The notes under the pieces are model-generated. The model was not told the origin of the DNA. It worked only from the letters and a program-made list of their open reading frames with translations, and made no database searches. A program made the position numbers and the translations under genes. From assembly GCF_000185905.1 (NCBI RefSeq), contig NC_014923.1, positions 5,913,501 to 5,977,500 on the forward strand: a DNA stretch of 64,000 nt. Direction: 5' to 3'. Shown here piece by piece: positions 63,278-64,000 of the stretch; position 1 is the first letter of the stretch; each line of letters opens with the position of its first letter. The DNA is from Mesorhizobium ciceri biovar biserrulae WSM1271 (GTDB lineage Bacteria > Pseudomonadota > Alphaproteobacteria > Rhizobiales > Rhizobiaceae).

Positions 63278-63445
63278 AGCTGCTTCTCCGTTCGCGCATT
63301 GGCTTTATGGGTCACTTGGAAAACCCAGTAGTGGGCGCCCTCCTCCGCGAGGTATCTGCCGTTGCTTAAACACTGTGCCGTCACAAGCAGGTCCTCATCC
63401 TGCAGACGCCGCACCTCATCTTCAAAGGATGTGGCCTCCGCCATA
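62990..63445. repeat. segmental duplication D1, copy 2 (with 50615-51075)
   Basis: This is the partner of 50615-51075, covering the oxygenase N-terminus and methyltransferase tail with about two substitutions in 455 bp. The right boundary lies in the methyltransferase codons for YAEATSF, where an extra base appears. Confidence 0.85.
63274..63440 (-). pseudogene. methyltransferase C-terminal fragment
   Basis: FEDEVRRLQDEDLLVTAQCL, SNGRYLAEEGAHYWVFQVTH and KANARTEKQL equal the end of the 50900-51607 methyltransferase. The catalytic domain is absent; upstream DNA belongs to another oxygenase gene. Confidence 0.87.
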
Positions 63446-63450
63446 GCTTT

Positions 63451-64000
63451 TCATGTCCACCAGAGAACAAGATCCGCCCGTGCGAACCCGAAAAAGCTGT
63501 TCAGCACTAGGCGAGGCTTTCCGTTGCCTGATTGACCGGTGACCCCGTGAACGAAGCCGCCGTCGATCAGGGCGATGTCCCCGGCCTTAAGCTGGAACTC
63601 GCGACAAGGAACGGTTTTTAGATAAGCTGCCGAATAGGGATAACCCGTGGCCTCTACACCCTGCAACTTTCGGTCCGCGACGGTCGGCTTATGGCTCCAG
63701 AGCCGCAGATTGCCACCTTCCTCGGGCATGCTGGGATAAAAGTTGAGTGCTGCGACAGTGTTGTGCGCCACCGATGAGAGCTCATAACCGCTCCCAGCAC
63801 ATAGGACTTGAGCGACATCGTCGTGGGGGTCCAATGAAAATGTGCCGCTCCCAGACCAGCTGATAGCACGACAAACATTGGCCTGACCGTGTTCTGAACG
63901 GGCCAGTCGCAATTCAATGCCCTGATTGTGAAGCTCGCGCTTCAATGCGCTGAATATTGCTCGGACCGGGTCAACCAAATTCTTAAACAGGGCCTCGACG
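63451..64000 (-). CDS. 2OG/Fe(II) oxygenase-like protein, partial (continues past window end)
   Basis: At least 183 residues, open to the window edge. The iron-binding motif appears as LDPHDDVAQV (His-x-Asp), with the distal His in ALIDGGFVHGVTG and the co-substrate Arg in GKPRLVLNSFFGF. The domain between has the double-stranded-helix pattern of 2OG-Fe(II) hydroxylases. The frame ends ADLVLWWT and stops 11 nt before the methyltransferase fragment, so the last residues may be altered by the rearrangement. It would be co-transcribed with the IPNS-like oxygenase downstream. The true start is outside the window. Confidence 0.75.
   Translation of the reverse strand, partial: VEALFKNLVDPVRAIFSALKRELHNQGIELRLARSEHGQANVCRAISWSGSGTFSLDPHDDVAQVLCAGSGYELSSVAHNTVAALNFYPSMPEEGGNLRLWSHKPTVADRKLQGVEATGYPYSAAYLKTVPCREFQLKAGDIALIDGGFVHGVTGQSGNGKPRLVLNSFFGFARADLVLWWT

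Overview
The window looks like part of a symbiosis island or large plasmid of an alphaproteobacterium of the order Rhizobiales (Mesorhizobium or Rhizobium-like). This is inferred from the protein families (EhuB-type and dipeptide-type ABC systems, dimethylglycine-dehydrogenase-like oxidoreductase, Rieske demethylase-like oxygenase), from the many decayed insertion sequences (IS630, IS3, IS481, IS110, ISAzo13, IS6, IS5, IS66, a large serine recombinase), and from a repeated promoter module with the geometry of a nod box. No rRNA, tRNA, CRISPR array or replication origin was recognised.

Left part (1-27.2 kb): intact transport and hydrolase genes separated by IS debris. They are an M24 creatinase/ectoine-hydrolase-like protein, an Asp/Glu-racemase-superfamily protein, a polar amino-acid ABC importer (5.5-8.3 kb), an MFS exporter, an M14/DUF2817 metallopeptidase, a CocE/NonD hydrolase, an amidase and a four-gene dipeptide-type ABC operon (27-21.4 kb). 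Seven of these transcription units are preceded by the same 44-45 bp module, and an eighth copy lies near the left edge. Each module has ATC-N9-GAT, a second ATC (or ATA) 7 nt later, and an ATTTGAC-like end at constant distance. This implies one LysR-type regulator, encoded outside the window, controlling a regulon of importers and amide- or peptide-bond hydrolases.

Middle (27.2-41.8 kb): two EhuB relics (one here, one at 43.3 kb), a complete but frameshifted IS5 element and a 1.2 kb mosaic of at least five gene fragments. Then come a class-III aminotransferase coupled to a DMGDH-like FAD/GcvT oxidoreductase, a second amino-acid ABC operon, an MmgE/PrpD protein, an RpiR-type regulator with a carboxymuconolactone-decarboxylase-like gene, and a GlxA-type AraC regulator. 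A 1 kb internally deleted IS66 element follows, with a perfect 8 bp target duplication.

Right part (43.6-64 kb): two paralogous ATP-grasp ligases with a shared upstream element, and a third ATP-grasp of D-Ala-D-Ala-ligase type. A tightly overlapping minus-strand operon (52.9-45.4 kb) encodes a beta-hydroxyacid dehydrogenase, a methyltransferase, a truncated isopenicillin-N-synthase-like oxygenase, a Rieske oxygenase, an aldehyde dehydrogenase, a CMD protein, an enolase-superfamily protein and an MDR oxidoreductase. An intact isopenicillin-N-synthase-like oxygenase and another 2OG/Fe(II)-type oxygenase lie at the right edge. The substrate is unknown: quaternary-amine or amino-acid catabolism and synthesis of a modified amino acid or peptide are both possible. 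The same gene families recur as intact and fragmentary copies, so the region has been repeatedly duplicated, recombined and eroded.
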